Shown one piece after another: positions 7,970 to 10,565 of a stretch of DNA of 10,565 bases; positions within the stretch are counted from its first letter, which is position 1; each line of letters opens with the position of its first letter. Below the pieces are notes generated by a model, which worked only from the letters and a program-made list of their open reading frames with translations, had not been told where the DNA came from and ran no database searches. The translations under genes and the position numbers were made by a program. The DNA is from Bacteroidota bacterium (GTDB lineage: Bacteria > Bacteroidota > Bacteroidia > B-17B0 > B-17BO), in contig JANXRU010000226.1 of NCBI GenBank assembly GCA_025356715.1, positions 1 to 10,565 on the forward strand, read 5' to 3'.

Positions 7970-10231
7970 ATGAAAGTTTCCCAAAAATCAAGTAGTTATA
8001 TAGTACTGTTAGTAGTTATTAGTTTTACTATTTTATGTGCTTTTCAAATAAAAAAAATACAATTCAATTACGACTTTGAAGCTTTTTTTCCAAATGAGGA
8101 TAACGAATTAGAGATATATCAAACACACAGAAATCGCTTTGAATGGGATAATGAATTTGTATTAATAGGAATTGAAAATAAAAAAGGAATCTTTGAAAAA
8201 GATTTTTTACTAAAAGTTCAAGACTTATCAAATGAGTTAAAGGAAATTCGTTACACAGATCGTGTTATTTCTCCAACCAATATTAAAAACATTTCTTTGA
8301 GTGGCTTAGCGCCTGTACAAAAGCGTTTACTGCATATTGAAGATGAAAGTTTATATCAAGAAGATAGCATAAACATTTATAATACTCCCGAATTAATTGG
8401 TTCGTTTTTTCCTACTGATGCTAAATCGCTTTCCATTTTTATAAAAACAGATGAAGGTTTATCTAAAGTAAAATCAGATAGTTTAGCTAGAAATATTGAA
8501 AAGTCATTTAAAAAATATCATTTCGACGACGTTCATTTTGTAGGTAGAATTATTGCTCAAGATGTTTATTTGCAAAATTTACAAAGCGAATTTGTATATT
8601 TTTTAGCAATTTCTTTTGGTTTGGTTATGTTATTTCTTTGGCTATCATTTCGCTCCTTATATGGTGTTTTAGTTCCAATGACTATAGTAATTATTTCAAT
8701 TTTTTGGACGTTAGGAATTATGGCAATGCTTGGTCAATCATTAGATATTATGACAGTGATGTTGCCTACAATGATTTTCATTGCTGGTATGAGTGACGTA
8801 GTTCACTTTTTTTCGAAATATTTTGAAGAGCTATCAAAAGGAACAGAGCGATTAAAAATCTATCCGCTCATTTTAAAAGAAGTTGGATTCCCTACCTTTT
8901 TAACTCTTATTACAACCGTTGTCGGATTTTTGTCATTGTTATTTTCATCTATTAAACCAATTAAAGATTTTGGAATTTATACATCTATTGGAATAGTTAT
9001 AGCTTTTGTTCTAAGCTACACCTTACTTCCTGCGTTACTCTATTTATTTACACCAAAAAGGTTAGTTGCCATTCATAGCCACGATAACAAGACTTACACT
9101 ATTATGCGAACAGTTTTATTTTGGATCCTACGACATCAAAAAACCATTTTTATAGCTTCGTGTTTACTTGTTGCATTATCTGTTGTTGGCATATATAATA
9201 TTAAAGTCAACAATATTTTATTAGAAGATTTATCAGATAGAGTAAAAATAAAACAAGATTTTTATTTTTTTGAAAAACATTATAGTGGAGTTCGCCCTTT
9301 AGAATTAGCTGTTGAAATAAAAAATAAGAACAAAACTGTTTGGGATTATGATATAATGAAACAGCTTAATTCGATAGATGAATATTTAAAAAAAGAATAT
9401 CAAGCGGGGTTTATGTACTCACCTGCAATGCTTGTAAAAACTATTAATAAAGCATTAAATGACGAAACATCTGGACCAGATATTTTTCCAAATAAAGAAG
9501 ATTATGTCTTAATTAAAAAACAATTAATCTCCAATAAAAGAAACAAAGATATCAAGCGTATTATTACAATTGATGGTCATTACGCTCGTATTAATGGGAA
9601 AATAGCTGATATAGGAAGTATTGTAATTAATGAACGTAATAAAAAATTTCAAGAATTTTTAAAACAAAACATCAATCAACAAGATATAGAGATTAAAATT
9701 ACAGGGGCTGCGCACCTAATAGATAGAAACAATGAATATATGGTAAACAACATGATTCAAGGATTTTTATTTTCTATTATAGTTATCGGAATTCTTACTT
9801 ATTTTTTGCATCGTAGTTGGAAAATGGTATTAGTATTTATTTTGCCTAATTTTATTCCCCTGTTAATCATTGCTGGAATCATGGGTTTTGCAGGTATCGA
9901 ATTAAAAGCAGCTACTTCTTTAGTATTTAGCATCGCATTTGGTGTTGCAACCGACGATACGATTCATTTTATATCTCGGCTAAAAATTGAATTAGGCTAT
10001 GGGAAATCTCTTTTGTATGCCTTTAAACGAACTTATTTTGAAACTGGTAAACCAATTATATTAACCACCTTTATATTAATGGGAGGCTTTGTAAGTTTAA
10101 TGATTAGTGATTTTCAAAGCACATTCTATTTTGGATTTTTAATTTGCATTACTATTATCATCGCAGTTATAGCAGATATTTTTCTACTACCAGTATTGCT
10201 ATTTTGGATTCTAGGAAAAAGAGGGAAATAG
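7970..10231 (+). CDS. RND-superfamily (MMPL/HAE3-like) inner-membrane exporter
   Basis: A 753-aa polytopic membrane protein with the duplicated RND layout. There is one N-terminal helix (about 10-27), a periplasmic domain (28-205), and a five-helix bundle (about 208-359). Then come helix 7 (about 391-410), a second periplasmic domain (411-595) and a second five-helix bundle (about 597-747), giving 12 helices. Conserved acidic residues lie in the fourth helix of each half: GMSDVVHFF (D276) and GVATDDTIHF (D662, D663). These are the expected proton-relay positions of RND pumps. At 753 aa it is shorter than AcrB-type pumps (about 1,040 aa) and fits the HAE3/MMPL-like group, whose members are linked to lipid or hydrophobic-molecule transport. 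FEAFFPNEDNELEIY after helix 1 is like the DFLP/SxLP segment of that group. No periplasmic adaptor or outer-membrane factor gene is in view. The ATG follows the peptidase stop by 4 nt. The substrate is unknown. Confidence 0.9.
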   Translation: MKVSQKSSSYIVLLVVISFTILCAFQIKKIQFNYDFEAFFPNEDNELEIYQTHRNRFEWDNEFVLIGIENKKGIFEKDFLLKVQDLSNELKEIRYTDRVISPTNIKNISLSGLAPVQKRLLHIEDESLYQEDSINIYNTPELIGSFFPTDAKSLSIFIKTDEGLSKVKSDSLARNIEKSFKKYHFDDVHFVGRIIAQDVYLQNLQSEFVYFLAISFGLVMLFLWLSFRSLYGVLVPMTIVIISIFWTLGIMAMLGQSLDIMTVMLPTMIFIAGMSDVVHFFSKYFEELSKGTERLKIYPLILKEVGFPTFLTLITTVVGFLSLLFSSIKPIKDFGIYTSIGIVIAFVLSYTLLPALLYLFTPKRLVAIHSHDNKTYTIMRTVLFWILRHQKTIFIASCLLVALSVVGIYNIKVNNILLEDLSDRVKIKQDFYFFEKHYSGVRPLELAVEIKNKNKTVWDYDIMKQLNSIDEYLKKEYQAGFMYSPAMLVKTINKALNDETSGPDIFPNKEDYVLIKKQLISNKRNKDIKRIITIDGHYARINGKIADIGSIVINERNKKFQEFLKQNINQQDIEIKITGAAHLIDRNNEYMVNNMIQGFLFSIIVIGILTYFLHRSWKMVLVFILPNFIPLLIIAGIMGFAGIELKAATSLVFSIAFGVATDDTIHFISRLKIELGYGKSLLYAFKRTYFETGKPIILTTFILMGGFVSLMISDFQSTFYFGFLICITIIIAVIADIFLLPVLLFWILGKRGK

Positions 10232-10565
10232 AAATTAAGAAATCAATTTCTGGAATAAAACTATCTTTAATTTATCTGTTTTAAATAATTCACAGAATTA
10301 TCAGTTCCACTATAAGTTCCTGAAGCTTTTACTCCGAAAACAAAGCCGAAAACATACCATTTCGTAGAATCACCTATTATTTTATAATAAGGAGTTTGTC
10401 CAACTATTTTTGAACTTATACTTAAAAGTATAATGCTAAATAATCATTGTTGTCCGATAAAAGTACAAATTAATATTTGAACCTTTTAAGAAGGTTGATT
10501 TTATTGAACTGTATTTTAATTTCTGTAAGCGAAGCCCCCTAGGTATCAAATAGGTCTAATTTAGT
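10232..10565. other. Right-end region without an intact gene
   Basis: There is no complete coding sequence on either strand. The stretch holds a decayed minus-strand gene start (10267-10447), a small inverted repeat AACCTT/AAGGTT (10480-10485 and 10491-10496) without a T-run, and a locally GC-rich patch at 10529-10543 (GCGAAGCCCCCTAGG). Minus-strand codons at the very edge run only eight residues before a stop, too few to call the end of a gene. Confidence 0.6.
10267..10447 (-). pseudogene. Remnant N-terminus of a secreted, T9SS-cargo-like protein
   Basis: The minus-strand frame ending in TAA at 10267-10269 reads through 58 sense codons. They comprise a hydrophobic stretch SIILLSISSKIVG, then QTPYYKIIGDSTKWYV and a Gly/Ser-rich segment with FGVKASGTYSGTDNS. 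A signal peptide followed by QTPYYK-GDSTKWYV is the kind of start I recall from secreted Bacteroidota proteins that carry T9SS sorting domains. The only nearby ATG (10445-10447) is one base out of frame: ATG ATT ATT is followed at once by TAG, while removal of one T gives MIISIILLSISSKIVGQ. So both the start and the body (stop after about 58 codons) are broken. AATTTGTAC upstream on the minus strand resembles a leftover promoter. The tail ends 35 nt past the exporter stop, in convergent orientation. The alternative is a short expressed peptide from a non-ATG start, which I consider less likely. Confidence 0.55.

Noticed and set aside
7970..10231. SecD/SecF-like identity for the exporter
   Set aside because: The 12-helix duplicated layout with two large periplasmic domains and no SecD/SecF signature fits the HAE3/MMPL-type RND group better.
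10230..10251. Inverted repeat AGAAATT/AATTTCT overlapping the exporter stop, as a terminator
   Set aside because: The stem is only 7 bp and nearly all A-T, the loop is 8 nt, and it is followed by GGAATAAAA rather than a T-run on either strand.
10480..10496. AACCTT-TTAAG-AAGGTT hairpin as a terminator or operator
   Set aside because: A six-bp stem is short enough to arise by chance, and no T tract follows; there is no gene end beside it.
10541..10565. End of another minus-strand gene (codons reading TKLDLFDT then stop)
   Set aside because: Eight codons at the window edge are too few to support a gene.

Overview
The window looks like chromosomal DNA of a low-GC member of the Bacteroidota (Flavobacteriales or Sphingobacteriales-like; it cannot be placed more finely by eye). 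The DNA is strongly AT-rich, start codons mostly lack Shine-Dalgarno sequences, mature exported proteins begin at a Gln after Ala or Ser, and one secreted protein ends in a type IX secretion system (T9SS) C-terminal domain with the IYPNP motif. No tRNA, rRNA, CRISPR array, insertion sequence or phage gene was seen.

Layout: the left third is on the minus strand. It carries the N-terminal 239 codons of UDP-glucose 4-epimerase (galE, cut by the window edge), preceded by a secreted M1-family zinc aminopeptidase with a T9SS tail. An AT-rich divergent gap of about 140-180 bp with an 11-bp perfect inverted repeat separates this from a plus-strand run of four genes. These are two tandem homologous proteins of unknown function (517 and 513 aa, probably all-helical and TPR-like), a secreted M28 zinc carboxypeptidase/aminopeptidase with a PA-like insert, and a 12-helix RND/MMPL-type membrane exporter. 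The exporter starts 4 nt after the peptidase stop. The right end (10232-10565) has no intact gene but contains a broken minus-strand remnant of the N-terminus of a secreted protein.

How they fit together: the two exported peptidases suggest a lifestyle that degrades external peptides. The close spacing of the four plus-strand genes suggests one transcript, but no functional link between the helical pair, the peptidase and the exporter can be shown from sequence.

Main points for a second look: (1) the aminopeptidase T9SS domain is cut short by an apparent one-base frameshift, and the missing 15 residues are still readable in the next frame down to a stop at 789-791; (2) the collinear duplicated family of unknown function; (3) the decayed secreted-protein start at 10267-10447; (4) the palindrome between the divergent genes. 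I did not find convincing evidence of a wholly new multi-gene system.
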